A DNA stretch of 64,000 nucleotides from Clitopilus passeckerianus. Lineage: Eukaryota > Basidiomycota > Agaricomycetes > Agaricales > Entolomataceae. Of the stretch, positions 23,685-35,885 are shown piece by piece; within the stretch, counting starts at the first letter, position 1, and the number at the start of each line of letters is the position of its first letter. The notes beneath the pieces were generated by a model that was not told where the DNA came from, ran no database searches, and saw nothing but the letters and a program-made list of their open reading frames with translations. Where the stretch lies: assembly GCA_944990035.1 (NCBI GenBank), contig CALYLX010000046.1, positions 42,372 through 106,371 of the forward strand. Reading direction: 5' to 3'. The position numbers and the translations under genes were made by a program.

Positions 23685-25218
23685 ATGAATAACTTCTTCA
23701 AGTCCAAGGCCGCAAAGCAACCCAAGGTGTTACCCGGTATGTAGTCTGTCTCGTCACTACAGGGAGTTGCTTAAACATTGCGCTTACACAGACTGCTGGG
23801 GTCACCGCGGGGTATGTTCATTCCCTTATCACTCATGTTCTACAGCTCATAACGCTTCTACAAGGCATCCGCCGCTTTCCCGGAGAACACACTTGCAAGT
23901 TTTGAAGCCGCAATGCGAGATGGCGCCGAGGGAATCGAGAGCGGTATTGTTTTTAAATGAGGTTGTTGCGCCTGACGCATTCTCGTAACCTCGAATATAC
24001 CGCAGACGTACACGTGTCGGCGGACGACGTTGTCGTTATGTTCCACGACCCAGGTATGGATTCTCATACAAGCCACGTCGAAGTATTCTGGTCTGACAAC
24101 GGGGCTTCCAGTTCTCGGCCGCACTACGGATTCAACAGGTGAAAAATCAATGTCACCGTTTCTGGAAGGGGTTACCTAACTACTACCCTCGTTTCTCTTC
24201 CTCCTTGATACCGAACAGGCGAAATCAAAGAACGCAACTGGTATGGCGAGAACGGCATGGAGCACATTCGGACTATCAAGGAGCCAAAACAAGCTATTCC
24301 GACATTTGCAGAAACCATTGAACTGCTCATGAAGGTACGTGATCTCGCGTCTCGACACTCTGGGCGCTAATCAAGTTCTTTCTGAATTGCCTTATATTGA
24401 TTGCTTCCTTTCCAATTGACATCTTATAGCCCGAAAACCATCATGTCAAGTTCAACGTGGATGTCAAAGTCCAGAACAACCCCGATAGGCTGTTCAATTT
24501 GATGCACAAGACCATCTCTTCATACGAAGGGTGGGAGCAGCTCCTTGCGCCTCGACTTCTGCTCGGTCTCTGGCATCCGGCATTCTTGCCTCATGCTAAG
24601 GCGAGCCTCCCATACTGCCGCCGCTCCTACATCGGTGATAGCCCAGAGATTGCTCGTAAATACTTCTGGAAGGATTGCGATGCGTTCTCCATGGCGTTCA
24701 ACGCCCTCACGACTTCGGACGGCCAGAAGTAAGTCTTCAGCCACTTTGGCGTCACCGAGGTTGGAGCTCATGTCCTTCTAGATTCCGAGACGAGTGCAAG
24801 GCTGCCGATAAGCGCCTCATGGTCTGGACTGTCAACAAACCCGTCCATATGATGGAGGTCAGTGATGACTCGTTATACATAGAGCATGGTCTCACGGCTT
24901 CTCAGGCTGTTCGTTGGGAGGTCGACGCAATCATCACTGATGTTACGAAGACCTGGCTTGATCTGCGTACACAACTTCAGGGTGAGATAAATTCAGTTAC
25001 GGAATGTGGTAACGAACTAACATATAAGACCAGCCGACTACGAGAAGACCGGTTCGAAGTACAGCCGGTTCTTCCTGTGGACTTCGCCCAAGTTCTACAC
25101 TCCCTATCTCGCCTTCGGCAGCAGAACGTCTCGCTCACACCTTGAAAGTGTTGCTGGTCCCTTCGACGCTGTCTTTAAAGTTACCACCCTTCCTGCTGCC
25201 ATCTCTGTGAAAGCTTAA
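23685..25218 (+). CDS. glycerophosphodiester phosphodiesterase family protein (PGC1/GDPD-like)
   Basis: Predicted hydrolase of glycerophosphodiesters or of phosphatidylglycerol (yeast Pgc1 type). The spliced translation shows the TIM-barrel GDPD catalytic elements in order: WGHRG, the ENT of FPENTLASFEAAM, GAEGIESDVHVSADDVVVMFHDP, then KFNVDVKV, LLGLWHP and WTVNKP. It ends VFKVTTLPAAISVKA before the stop at 25216-25218. Multiple short introns. The ATG at 23685 is the conservative start; an in-frame ATG at 23583 would add 34 residues rich in Arg/Ser/Thr and free of acids (MFPFLIKSSLTYARLALLR), resembling a mitochondrial presequence. Confidence 0.88.
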
Positions 25219-25659
25219 TTGCACCAGGACCTCCGTCTTAATACCGAGCCTCAGACGGTTGGATACCCCATTTCGACCTTTTCCCCGCCTGTATACCTAC
25301 ATGGCCAATTTTGGATAGGCGGCGGTGTTTTGTTCTCATGTAGATCCTTCCGAGCACTCATAAGACCCTCCATTCAGTTCTGTTCCTGTACATTATTCAT
25401 CATCTTTATCGGGTTTACTGTCGTTATCTGCATACACAATTGTCTCGCTTCTTTCACGTATCACCATAGACTAGTCACCGAAATTAGAACCATAATGGAC
25501 CCCTTTTTTGTTTCCGAACCAATGCAAGGGGACCTCCACAGACTTTTGAATGCAGATAGCTGGCCTCGACGCGACGCGTAGCGTGACATTACGCGTCAAG
25601 TAAGTAACGAGCAGACGTGACACTGACAAATTCGTTCATCGTTCCTGTTCGCCAGCAGC
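25219..25659. promoter_or_regulatory. MGM101 upstream region
   Basis: Spacer between the phosphodiesterase stop and the MGM101 start. It carries two ACGCGT boxes near its end. No gene is seen; a 120-codon plus-strand frame at 25219-25581 has no motif. Confidence 0.5.
25574..25596 (+). promoter_or_regulatory. paired ACGCGT (MCB-like) boxes upstream of MGM101
   Basis: ACGCGT at 25574-25579 and 25591-25596, 64-86 bp before the MGM101 start codon. This is the MBF-type cell-cycle box; activity is inferred. Confidence 0.6.
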
Positions 25660-26711
25660 ATGTCGGCCTTCGCAAGTCAGAGAGCCTCTGGTGCTTTCAG
25701 GCAAGTTCAAATGCTGCTTTCGCGGCCTGCAATCGCAAGGAATGGCTCAACTACCTTGATCCATGCCCAGAAAATTCTTACTTCGACCGTGGCTCAGAGA
25801 GCTTGGGCCAGTACAGCTCCTGTAACAGCAGCTAAACCTGCACAGCAAGCAACCCGGCCATACCAGAGAGCCTGGGTCAGTACAGCCCCTGCAACATCAT
25901 CAAAGCCTGCAGAGCAAACGCCCCAGCCATCTCAGTCAACTCCAACAGGAATTGAGGGCGAAAACAACGGTGGTGCCAGCCTTGATATAGAAAATGGCAA
26001 CGGTAATGGACCCACCGACTGGTCAAAGAGCTATCATGGACTTTCAACTCAGGCCTTCTCGAAGGAGATCGCTGAGGTCCTGTTGGCACCTATTGATCCA
26101 GAAGACATTGAATGCAAGCCAGGTAAGCCTTTTTAGATTCCTTCTATATTCACGTTCTGAAATTGTGTACCTCCTCAGATGGGCTTATTTACTTGCCTGA
26201 AATCAAATACCGACGTATCCTCAATAAGGCATTTGGTCCCGGCGCATGGGGTCTTGCTCCTCGTAGCGAGACCAATGTTGGGCCTAAGATTGTCAGCAGA
26301 GAGTATGCGCTCGTCTGCCAGGGCAGGCTAGTTGCCATTGCTCGCGGTGAGCAGGAATACTTCGACCCGTCAGGTATTCCCACTGCTACGGAAGCATGCA
26401 AGAGTAATGCTCTCATGCGATGCAGTAAAGACTTGGGAATTGCGAGCGAGCTTTGGTTCGTCATTTCCTTAGGCTTCCGAGTTGCACGAACTTTGTTATT
26501 GACATTTCCACCCCAGGGACCCTCGGTTTATTCGCCAGTTCAAGAGCAAGTATTGCATGGAAGTGTTTGCTGAGCACCTTCCTACCAAGCGAAAGTACAT
26601 CAATGGTTTCTATATATGTCATACTATACTGACCAGACCACCCCCGTTTCTAGGAAGAAGTTGTGGCGCCGCAAAGATTCGCCCAAGTTCGAATATCCAT
26701 ACCAAGAGTAA
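25660..26711 (+). CDS. MGM101: mitochondrial genome maintenance protein MGM101
   Basis: Rad52-like single-strand annealing protein that keeps and repairs mitochondrial DNA. The ATG at 25660 opens a basic, Ser-rich presequence ([20 protein letters not shown]). A tandemly duplicated 23-residue segment and a linker follow, and then the conserved core: [88 protein letters not shown], then [17 protein letters not shown] and the stop at 26709-26711. Three introns of usual size. The core matches the family along its length; the repeat-containing linker is the only unusual part. Confidence 0.95.
25795..25932 (+). repeat. 69-bp direct tandem duplication inside MGM101
   Basis: Two adjacent 69-bp units (25795-25863 and 25864-25932) encode 23 residues each, both beginning QRAW followed by A or V, then STAP and later KPA. 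The copies differ at several bases, so the duplication is not brand new. It lies in the linker between targeting peptide and DNA-binding core. Confidence 0.8.
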
Positions 26712-26881
26712 TTTATGCTTAATACATAGTTACATTAGTACCAGACGTAATAGACCACCTCTTCTCATTAATAAAGTGACCATAATTGCTCTACTCGTTT
26801 TTGCTTGCAAGCATTGAGCCCCGTGAATGTTACCAGTTGGCGAGGCTTCGCAGCTCTGATCACACCTCTCTGGTGTTTGCA

Positions 26882-29800
26882 ATGGTACACCCATCATCAA
26901 CCAATACTGGGCTACGTCCACCCTCAAGTCTCTCAGTGGGAAGACCACCATCCAGCGCATCTGCACGACCACTGTCACGAATATCGCATCACCGACCAAA
27001 TTCACGAAGCCATGCACGTTTCAAACTGACACCACTGGCTCAGTCTCTAGTCAAGCAAGTGACTGGCTTCGATGACCATCAGGACGTCGACGACGCTGCC
27101 GCGTACCATGAATCAGTTGAATTCGTCGTCAAGAATCTTGAAGCGACAACGATAAATAAAGTGGCAGCTCGAATGGACATGGATTTCATCGAGAAAACGG
27201 TTCAGGGGTATGTTGGCTAGATCGTGGTTCGCGTTCGTTTCACAAAACGCTCAGTAAACAGCTAGTCATGCCCTCAAATCGCGCATTGGCCTGAAGGATG
27301 AATTGGGAAAGGCTCTCGAGACATGTATGAAGGATATTCGACATCATATGGAAACTCGCGAGAGTGACCTCGACGACGAAATACAGGTATGAGCCATATG
27401 CGTGTTCTTTGGACATATGCTGACTTGGTGAACAGATTTCTCGCATACCAGATCATCTTCAGCTACTGGTAAGGTTGTCTTCTCATCTAGCACTGCCCAA
27501 CTCAATATTCTACTAGCTTGCCTTATCAAACGCTCCTTCAAGGACGACGGAGGCCCACGCATCCCTCTATCTCCATAATCGCTCAAATCCCTCGGCACCA
27601 GCAGACAAGCTGACATGGGCATCCATTGTTGCTGAAGAGCCATTTGAGGGAGAGCATTGGGAAGGCGTCTATGGCCTGCCCCCAGGCTTTGTCCGTCGAG
27701 CCGAGCCTGAAGACAGCAAATGGTTCTACGACAAGGAAAAGGAACGCGACCGGATAGACTTCGACAGTCGATGGAGCACACCGTCTCTGTCACCATTGAA
27801 CTCTGATGACCTGGAGTTAGACGAGGATCAGGAACGTGAGTTGGCTGAACAAGGCAGAGCATTGTACGACGCCACGCTGGAGGAAGAGGTTGAGCAGGTC
27901 AATCTCGATGCACTGGAACGATCCCGGCTTGAACAGCAGGCTATGATCGAAGAGGAGGTGGGATTGAACAGGCATCCACCGGCTGATTGGACATATCGAA
28001 TGGAGTTCGAGGAACTGCAGAAGAAACAGTATTGGATCGAGGGACACCAAGAGACTGTTGCCAGTGTGGAGAAAGTCTTTAACATTGGAAATCCTTCAAC
28101 ACTTGGTAAATTCCTCTTGCGGGTTACCAGACTAGATACAAACTCAACTATTGTTCCAGCTCCCGCCCTCAACGCCCTTCAGCTATCCGAAAACAGTGCG
28201 CGAGGAGCATCCAAGAACCTCGAGGTATGCATTCCTGGTCGGGAATAATACAATTCGACTTACTCTACCCTGTAGTTTTACATTGACGAGGATGATGCAG
28301 TGCGCGAAGTCTTAATGGCCTTACAGGGTCGCAAGAATGTGATACTTGAATGGAAAGAGGCCAATAGCAATGCCCAATACATCGTAAGTACCGTCTATGT
28401 GTGTTTTCAATCGTTGTATCCGAACCTCCATCAGGCTATAACCCCTATGCCACGCCTTCGCCATCTTTCTCCAGGTGCCCAATTGTCGATAATCAGCTCC
28501 CTGGCTGGAACAGCTACCGCTGTAGAACACCTTCGGCATTTCGTCAAGAGCGTAGTTGATCGGGCAAACTCGAGCCATGACATAGACCATAGTCATGGAG
28601 CTGAATTGGCGCAACTAATTCTGGGCAAGGCAGGCAAGACTACACAGACGATAGAAGCCTTTGCCGATGCGGTGCAAGATGAGATCATCCTATTCGACAA
28701 GTATTGCGCCTCCAGAGAAGAGGCCATTTGCAGAGCGTGGGGTGGCGGGGGTAGTCTCCCTGGGCTACTTTGCGACTTCAGTGATGGGAGAGGAGGTCTT
28801 GTCGTCAGCCTCCTCTCCACAGAAAGGGATATCCGGGACCGTTTTGAACGTATATTCCGCATTCTTCTCGATGTCGTTCGGGACGTCCTTCCAGAGTATC
28901 TCGCCTTCGGTGATCCCCCCACTCGCCGCAATGGTTCAGCAATAAATTTTTCCGCCGCAACTAGCGCAAATTTACTGGACGAGCTTCTGATGAATGCTCA
29001 GAATCTTGGCGAGCAAGAGGAAGTCGAAAACAGTAAAGCCCTCACGCGGGTATTCGTCCACACGGCGGAGCCTCTCTGGGCGTCCACTATAAAGTGGCTT
29101 AGAGATGGGATGGCCATACATTCCGTACCCAGCGCTGATAACCACCCAGAGCTGGAGGAAGAATTCTTCATCGAGAGCAACGGAGTTGGACTTGGGATGA
29201 TGGGAATGGGTTTGCTTGACCCAGAATTTTGGAAGGAAGGATATGCTATACGTGACGAAGCGCTATTCCTGGAACCAGGCGGAAACGACCCGAAGAAAGG
29301 GGACAAGCAGAGGCAGAGGAAACAGAAATGCGTCGCACGTTTCTTGGAATCGATGGCTGAGCCTATCCTGAGGGCAGGGAAAGCCATTGGTCTGCTCCGC
29401 GTCCTAGGGGTAGCGATGACATCTTCAGATATCCCTGAACTTGATTGTTTCTTTGGCGACCTATTACAAGGCGGCGAACACATCGAAGCCATTGATAGCG
29501 AGGGGGCAACTTGGTCAAGGCTCTCCGTTGAATCTCTTTCCAGGGTGGTGGATGATACAGTGTCGCCGCGGTGCACCGCTGCGGACGCCTTATTGATGGA
29601 GATTTTGGTCGGGGAATGTGGAATCCGGGATCACCTTCAGAACCTTGAGGATCTGCTGTTGATGCGTAGGTGGGATATCATCGGCCATTTTGCTGATGTG
29701 GTGTTCACTAAGGTATGCTCCATTCCATATACTCATTGCAAGTGACTTATACACCTTCTTCGTTCTAGATAGATTCGCAACAACCTTGGACGGATTTTCA

Positions 29801-30958
29801 CACCTTGAACACCGCTTTCAGAGATGTCATTGAAGCAAATGCGAGCTCAGCGGAATCAGGCTCTATCCAGACGTCTCTGATCCGACTTTCGTATCGCAGC
29901 CCATCAAGGAATCGGTCAGACAACCTCAGCGTCACGATTCTGGATGGCCTGGCTGTTGAATATGCCGTCCCGTTTCCCCTTACCTATGTTTTTCAACCAA
30001 CTACACTCCAGGCCTACAGCGATACCTTCGTCTTTCTGCTGAAAATTCGAAGAGCTAAATACATGTTGGAAATGGTGTCGATGAAGGCCAACAGGGACCA
30101 TGGGCAGTTTCGGCCATTTTACGCTATGAGGGGCCGCCTTACGTGGTTCACAAAGTGCGCCCCCTTTGAATATGCACTGTTACATTCGGGCTCAGACACG
30201 CCATTTACAGCACTTTCTTGGATTTCTTGACAGCCAACGTAGGTTTTATGAATTTGGTTTAATCGATTGAAATGACAATTAACTGCCTGTAGGTCATTCA
30301 AACTCTTGTTACCGACTTCCATGAGATCTTCAAGACGGCCTCTTCACTAGACGATATGGAACGCCTTCATAGCGCACAGTGAGTGATGTACTTTCTCGAC
30401 ATTTATCGGATATTCTGATGGCCTTCACAGCTCGGAGAAAATTCGAATTTACTGCTTGCTCCGACCTCAGGTTAGTTTGTCAATCCAGACGACCGCAAGC
30501 TACAGTACTCAGTACTCACATTGTGCCAGGAAGCATCCCTTCGTCGAGCTTTGCTCTCCATTTTAGACCTGGCTCTTTATTTCATGGATTCATTCATCGC
30601 GTTCGCTGGCAGCAATGCCACGACACACGGGTTATCGACATCAGTCTACATCAAGCAGCATCGAAGCCGACGCCAGCGTAGGCACGCCAGGAATATTGTG
30701 GGCTTCTCAGCTTCCCTTCTCATCGAATCCGACAGTGATGATGAGGATGAGGCCGAGAATGCTGTAGAGCCCTCCTTCTCGTATGGGGCGTCGGTCTCTT
30801 ATGAAGACGAAGACTTTCATGCACGGATGGAAAGGATGTCGTCCGAACTTGATGGCCTTGTTAAATTCTTCCGACGGGGTGTTGAGAACCTCGCCTCTTT
30901 GACAGATACTGCATTATTCAGCATTTTAGTTTTCGCACTAGACGACTGGGATAGCTGA
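26882..30958 (+). CDS. gamma-tubulin complex component, Spc97/Spc98 family (GCP5-like)
   Basis: Subunit of the gamma-tubulin ring complex that nucleates microtubules at spindle pole bodies. The ATG at 26882 gives a Ser/Pro/Arg-rich N-terminus and then TPLAQSLVKQVTGFDD. Landmarks: HWEGVYGLPPGF; DAVREVLMALQGRKNV, the start of the GRIP1 region; HLSPGAQLSIISSLAGTA; EPLWASTIKWLRDGMAIH; EEEFFIES; CVARFLESMAEPILRAGKAIGLLR; the GRIP2 segment PFPLTYVFQPTTLQAYSD-FLLKIRRAKYML; and a final helical stretch ending ILVFALDDWDS. At least nine introns. The long insert between GRIP regions and the N-terminal block favour GCP5 over GCP4/6, but that assignment is from memory. Confidence 0.85.
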
Positions 30959-31047
30959 TGGGTCAAGGACTCCTCATCTGTGGCGATAAAGCTTCACCGA
31001 TCACGTTACAAAGCTGTAATTCTATAGAAGCATTTAATGAATGACTA

Positions 31048-32121
31048 TTATTTACGTTGATTTCGGCGGCCAGTGGAGTGTGGATTAGACTCCTTGTCCC
31101 ATCGTCTGTTAATTCCACCCAAAAGGCCCTTGATCAAGAAATCACCGGTCAATTTGCCTTGGTACGGGGTTGTGTCAACCATGTCCTGTGGTTGAATTTT
31201 TTAATTAACGTCGACCGGCGGGAACTGCGGAGAGAAATCACCCTGATCTTGTGCGTGTTCTTGAGCTCGTCGTCGAGAGAGATCAAAGCCTGAGTTGCGC
31301 CAGGATCATCCCCAATCTGGATGAACTGAATGCCCACCTGTTTCGTATGTCAGCGTTCCAGAGAGATGAAAAAACGGATCTGTGAATGACTGGCCTGTGC
31401 AAGAGGGCAGTGAAGCTCATCCAACCAGCGGGCTGCCTGGCTGATCTCCTCAGCAGGGTAGTCAGCTAATTGTATTTATTAGTGATAATCATTTGGACAA
31501 AACTGAGAATCCTGACATGGCCTACCGTCAGTTATGACGATATAATTGACAGGTTTGACTTCTTGCGACGCCTGTGGCCCTTGCGCACGAGCGTTTCTAA
31601 GCTCTTGTACGTATGTGGCGAGGAGCTCTCCAATTCTCTTTCCGGTTGGAGTCGATCCTCTCAACCTGACTTGCCCGAAGATCTCGCGGACTTGGTCAGG
31701 TTCCTATATCTTGCTTGAGCATTTATGAAACATAAAGGAATGAAGCTCCCACCCTGATATGTTTGTAGATCTTGGTCGAGTTGAGGAAGGTGACTTCAAT
31801 GCCATCCTCGTCATACTTGGCGGCTACTTCGACAAGGTCCTGGAGAGCCCGGTTCGCCTCTGCCCATCTGTTGCCTCGCATGGATGTTGAATCATCGAGT
31901 ACAAAGACAGTGTCGTACGCCGCCAATAGATAGAAGTCATCTTCAGGTTCGGATGAGCTGGCGCCACCAAGGTAACTACTGGTAGCTTGTAACTGGTGGG
32001 TCCAGTGAAGGGGCTTCTTCCACCACGGTTTTTTGGCTATAGACTCATACGCAGGAGGCGGGTCTTCGTAGTCGGTTTGTGTCGGTTGGTAGGCCGAAGA
32101 TTTCTTGGAAGATCCGTCCAT
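31048..32121 (-). CDS. von Willebrand factor A domain protein
   Basis: Single VWA domain protein of unknown partner. The ATG at 32121 leads into a Pro/Tyr-rich N-terminus (DYEDPPPAYESI, a PPxY-type motif) and KPWWKKPLHWTHQLQ. The VWA fold follows: YDTVFVLDDSTSMRG with an intact MIDAS DxSxS, RWAEANRALQDLVEVA, GIEVTFLNSTK, LRGSTPTGKRIGELL (MIDAS Thr), VNYIVITDG and VGIQFIQIGDDPGATQAL. A last intron removes an in-frame stop and yields DMVDTTPYQGKLTGDFLIKG, ending at 31048. The family is common and intracellular in basidiomycetes; the PPxY motif could bind WW domains of ubiquitin ligases (inference). Confidence 0.88.
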
Positions 32122-32751
32122 GAGTGGTGGTGGTCCTGGTAGGGTTGAGAGTGAAAGGCTTCGAGTGGCAGCCCTTGGACCGACACCTTTTAATAGTGGG
32201 ATAGAAGGAACCCACGTGTAGTCGACAAAGTGTTTCTAACGAAACAGCTTTATGCATGGTGTGTTTGCGAGGCCGGCATTAGAAAGCATGGTAAGCTGTC
32301 CTATTTTGGAGAAGAGAGGTACGATTGAGCTGGGTCTGACAGTATTGCAGTGCCTACGCGAATGCAACCCTCCTGCTGAGAGTAATCGCCTGGCAAGCGC
32401 TTCATCCCTATCGCGTCCATGGCTGTGGCGCGATCATTATCCTTTCTTGTGGCTATGTACCAGCCTTCTTGGACTATCTGTGGATTGTGGATTGTGGATA
32501 CAGCATTTCCCAGTTTATTTTATAAATAATACAAGCTAGAACTGAACAAAATAATGAGTAAAATAAATAAGAGTAATGGGCGGCTGCGTGTTTACCATAT
32601 TCACCTGAAGGTGAATAAAAGATAGCGACACAAAGAAAGCCATCAATCTCAATCCCTTGAGTTCATCTCTTTGACAGCAGCGATTACTGTGATTCGTGCA
32701 GTGCTACGACGTCGGATATTTTTGGATAAACTCTGACATGTGAGCGCCCAG
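32122..32751. other. intergenic region, no gene recognised
   Basis: About 630 bp between two minus-strand genes; it should hold the VWA gene promoter. There is a short direct repeat (tgtggattgtggattgtgga) near 32479. Nothing else is recognised. Confidence 0.5.
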
Positions 32752-33506
32752 TTAACGCTTGAGCAACTCCAGCTCCTGTCAAGTCAGATGAATTTAGTAG
32801 CGGCCGACGGTTGCTCAATATAAATGATGTACCAGAGCATGCACTTCAGATTCCAGTGCATTTGCCTCATCCTCAAGGCGCTCACGTTGCTTCGTGAGTG
32901 TTTGGAGACGGCGTGCTTGTAATTTCTGTGTGCCTGCTAAGGCTGATTGTGTACGGGCCGAATCTACCTGGGAAATAAAATAAAATTGGCATTGAATTCC
33001 GCAAGCGGTGCATCCATGCGTACCTTAGTCTTCAGAAGGGTCTCCTTCTTGGTCAAGACATTTAATCCTTGCTCAGCGCGTTCGACAAGTTCATTAATGG
33101 CGGGCTCGATTTCATCGATGAGATCAGACTTGTACCGCTTCACCGTTGATTCGTTGACTAGTAGAAACACCTATGATCGAGAAGCCTGAGTTTCATCTGG
33201 TTGAAATGAAGGCAAGACTGGCATTACTCTCTGGCTCTCTAGTATTCGGGTCATTCTCGGCATGTCGCGAGTCCCATTTCGAAGTAGTTGCTGTGTCTCA
33301 AAGGCCTAGCATAAATGATCAACATCTCTCAGCTTCAGCGTCGTCAAGCCCGGTGTAATCACCTCTTCACAGCAATCCTCCATTGCAGCCACACATTCGG
33401 CAAGATTTGGCGGGCAAATGGCTTGGATATCGCCGCGATAAAGATCCGGTCCTCCCGCAAATACAGACTCTCTAGCTTTGAGATTGGCGCGTGATATGCG
33501 CGACAT
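32752..33506 (-). CDS. SPC19: DASH complex subunit SPC19
   Basis: Small coiled-coil subunit of the DASH/Dam1 ring that couples kinetochores to spindle microtubules. The ATG at 33506 gives MSRISRANLKARESVFAGG. Splicing (one intron removing the segment just after MEDCCEE) yields AFETQQLLRNGTRDMPRMTR, then ILESQRVFLLVNESTVKRYK and EIEPAINELVERAEQGLNVL. These fit the Spc19 pattern of G-T-x-D-x-PR followed by RxFxLVxE and AExGLxxL. A C-terminal coiled coil (QARRLQTLTKQRERLEDEAN) ends ELELLKR at 32752. Four exons, about 170 residues, close to the family size. Identification rests on motif pattern, as the family is very divergent. Confidence 0.8.
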
Positions 33507-34222
33507 GGCGCTCTACGTTCATAAAGAAGTGAATTGGAATGAACATTGCTCACAACAGTGCAGTGCAACGTCGGATCTCGGCGAAGCCTGCCGATTAAAG
33601 TCACGTGTATATTAGTTCAAACTCCGATGAGTAGTCAATATAAGACCGAATTTTTCGTGTTTGTATTCTTCAAGTGTCCGTTCAACTTTCCGAACCGCTA
33701 GCACCTCGCGCAGACGTTAACTCGTCTGAGGGCGTCTTCAAGTTGACGGAGCGAGGCGTCCTTCGGGATGCTCACCAGAACAAGTCTCTTTGCAGCTCGC
33801 TCTCTCTGGGGGTTCGATGTAGTGAAGGGACAATGTCATATTCCTGTACTTGCCGTACCCCCTTCTTTCGGGAAGTGTGCTACTATGTAGCTTGGACGGT
33901 TTAGTGAAACCATGTCATGAACATATCTATTCAATATGAATTTATTCTGCAATAAAGTCTTTAATTCAACATAGTTGTAATCAGAGGAATGGACGTGAAT
34001 GGACGACCCTGTTATTACAACTGTTAGATACCTCTCGTGCTGCTACGATCTACAGGAGAGTTACTCTGCCACTTTGAATATTTTTCAACGCGACCATGAC
34101 GTGAACGCGAAGAATTTGGAAATCTTTCTTACGGTTGTTCTCGTGGGAACAAATTCCTCGATTGCGACCTTGCTTACCTTCACGGCTTGACACAGTGAGG
34201 ACCACTCAAGTCAAGCCAGAAA
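33507..34222. other. divergent intergenic region (SPC19 / COA3)
   Basis: About 700 bp between divergent start codons, so it should carry both promoters. A 76-codon plus-strand frame at 33674-33904 shows no domain. Nothing else is recognised. Confidence 0.45.
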
Positions 34223-34805
34223 ATGTCAGAAAGCCAAAATTTCGCCCAGTATGTCAACAGGAAGGCCGCCAGCCACTCTTACAGGCCAAATAGTGGCGTA
34301 AGTTCTCTGTACAGCTCCATTTTGCGTCACCTAACTCAAGTCCATCCAGCTGATGTCCCCTGGGCTGAAGCGTGCCCGCGAACCATACCGAGTTCGGAAT
34401 GCCATTACAGGAGTTGCTCTCGGAGCGTTCGCAGTTGGAGTCTGGGCCTATTCAATCAGTGCAGTCAAGCAGGACGTGTTCGATGATGTAGACGAAGAGG
34501 TTGAGGCAATGAGGAGGTCAACTCAGGCAGCAGAGGAAGCAGCGGCAACGGCAGCGGCAGCAACAGCACTACCTTCTACTACGCCTACGACGGCAGCAAA
34601 TCCGACACTTGCTATTACGACTACTACGATGTCAACGCCTGCAACCACTACACAACCTGCATTAGAAACAAGGCTGGTTATACCAAGACGTGGACTACTT
34701 CAGCATTTGGACAATCGACTCCCTTGGCTTTTGCAGCCCCAGCAGAAGACCATCGTCTGGAATGCGCCACCCGTCGATAATATTGGCAAGATGGGCCGAC
34801 CTTAA
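34223..34805 (+). CDS. COA3: cytochrome c oxidase assembly factor 3 (COA3/CCDC56 family)
   Basis: Small inner-membrane protein that couples COX1 translation to complex IV assembly. Exon 1 (34223-34297) encodes MSESQNFAQYVNRKAASHSY. A 52-nt intron follows, then LMSPGLKRAREPYRVRNAIT, one membrane segment (GVALGAFAVGVWAYSI) and the hallmark AVKQDVFDDVDEE. The C-terminus ends KTIVWNAPPVDNIGKMGRP. Between these parts lies a 40-50 residue Ala then Thr-rich tract that looks like a recent low-complexity expansion. The protein is about 175 residues, longer than the usual COA3. Confidence 0.85.
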
Positions 34806-35080
34806 TAACTTTGGGTATATCGGACGCTTGACAGAACACTGGCATAGCACGGAATGTAGTGTGTATGATAGTATCTAATTGATATAATATCCTGACCCCT
34901 CTCAGAAACATCTGGAGACCCCATTCCAACCACTTAACTTGACCGAACGCCGACTCTCTTTCGAACCTCCCCCTAGCATTGACCTCCATTTCTTTATTTG
35001 GTTATAAACACATCACAGCTCCTCCTTGATCCAAGGCCTATCTTATCTGCCTTCCTACCACCTTGACCGCTATCCCTGAA

Positions 35081-35735
35081 ATGTCAGCACGCGCCTGGAC
35101 ACTATCTGTAAATGAGAGGGAGAAGTTGATCAAAGGCGCTTTTGAAGGTTCGGATGGCAGAGTGGTCAATCACCCACAAACTGACTCCGGCTTCCTCAGG
35201 CAAGAAGGGCACTTACAGCCCATATTCAAAGTTTCCCGTTGGTGCCGCATTACTGGCAACCGATGGAACTCTTATTCTCGGTGCAAACATCGAGAATGCA
35301 TCCTATGGTAAATAACCTGGAGTTGGAGATAACAGCAATCGTTGATTAACTTCTCTCAAAAGGCGGAACCATCTGTGCCGAACGAACTGCAATCGTGAAG
35401 GCAGTCGTACGTGCCATCCTGTCTTGGAAACAGTTTCGCACTATATCTAACTCATCCAACAGAGTGAAGGAAAACGCTCCTTCGTCGGACTCGCCGTCAC
35501 GACGGATCTTGCAGAGCCATGCTCCCCTTGTGGAATGTGTCGTCAGGTGATTCGTGAATTCTGTGCACTCGACATGCCGATCCTTCTTGTCCCGGGAGAT
35601 TACCCGCAGAAGCCAACAGAAGAACACGAGAAAGACCCTGGAATCACAGAGGGCGGCGTCAGAGAGACCACTGTCGGTGGCCTTCTACCTTACAGCTTTG
35701 GCCCTGAACATCTGGAGCTTCCAAGGAAGTCGTAA
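35081..35735 (+). CDS. cytidine deaminase (CDD1-like)
   Basis: Homotetrameric zinc cytidine/deoxycytidine deaminase of pyrimidine salvage. Exons joined from the ATG at 35081 read MSARAWTLSVNEREKLIKGA, then EGKKGTYSPYSKFPVGAALL, ILGANIENASYG, GTICAERTAIVKAV and AVTTDLAEPCSPCGMCRQVIREF. The zinc ligands and catalytic Glu are the C-A-E of CAERTA and the PCxxC cysteines. An extra segment (GDYPQKPTEEHEKDPGITEG) precedes the C-terminal LLPYSFGPEHLELP. The first intron starts right after GAA-G and its acceptor at about 35200 restores frame. Confident call. Confidence 0.95.
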
Positions 35736-35885
35736 AACCATGTCCGTTCGTTAAATACATTAGGGGCATATCGTCGTCTAGTGAATTACAGGTTATAAAT
35801 GCAAGCGGTTGTACAGTTGTACAGTTACAACAGTCGAGGACACACCCTATGGCATGCCTTTCCCCACAACGATCCATGATATTCC

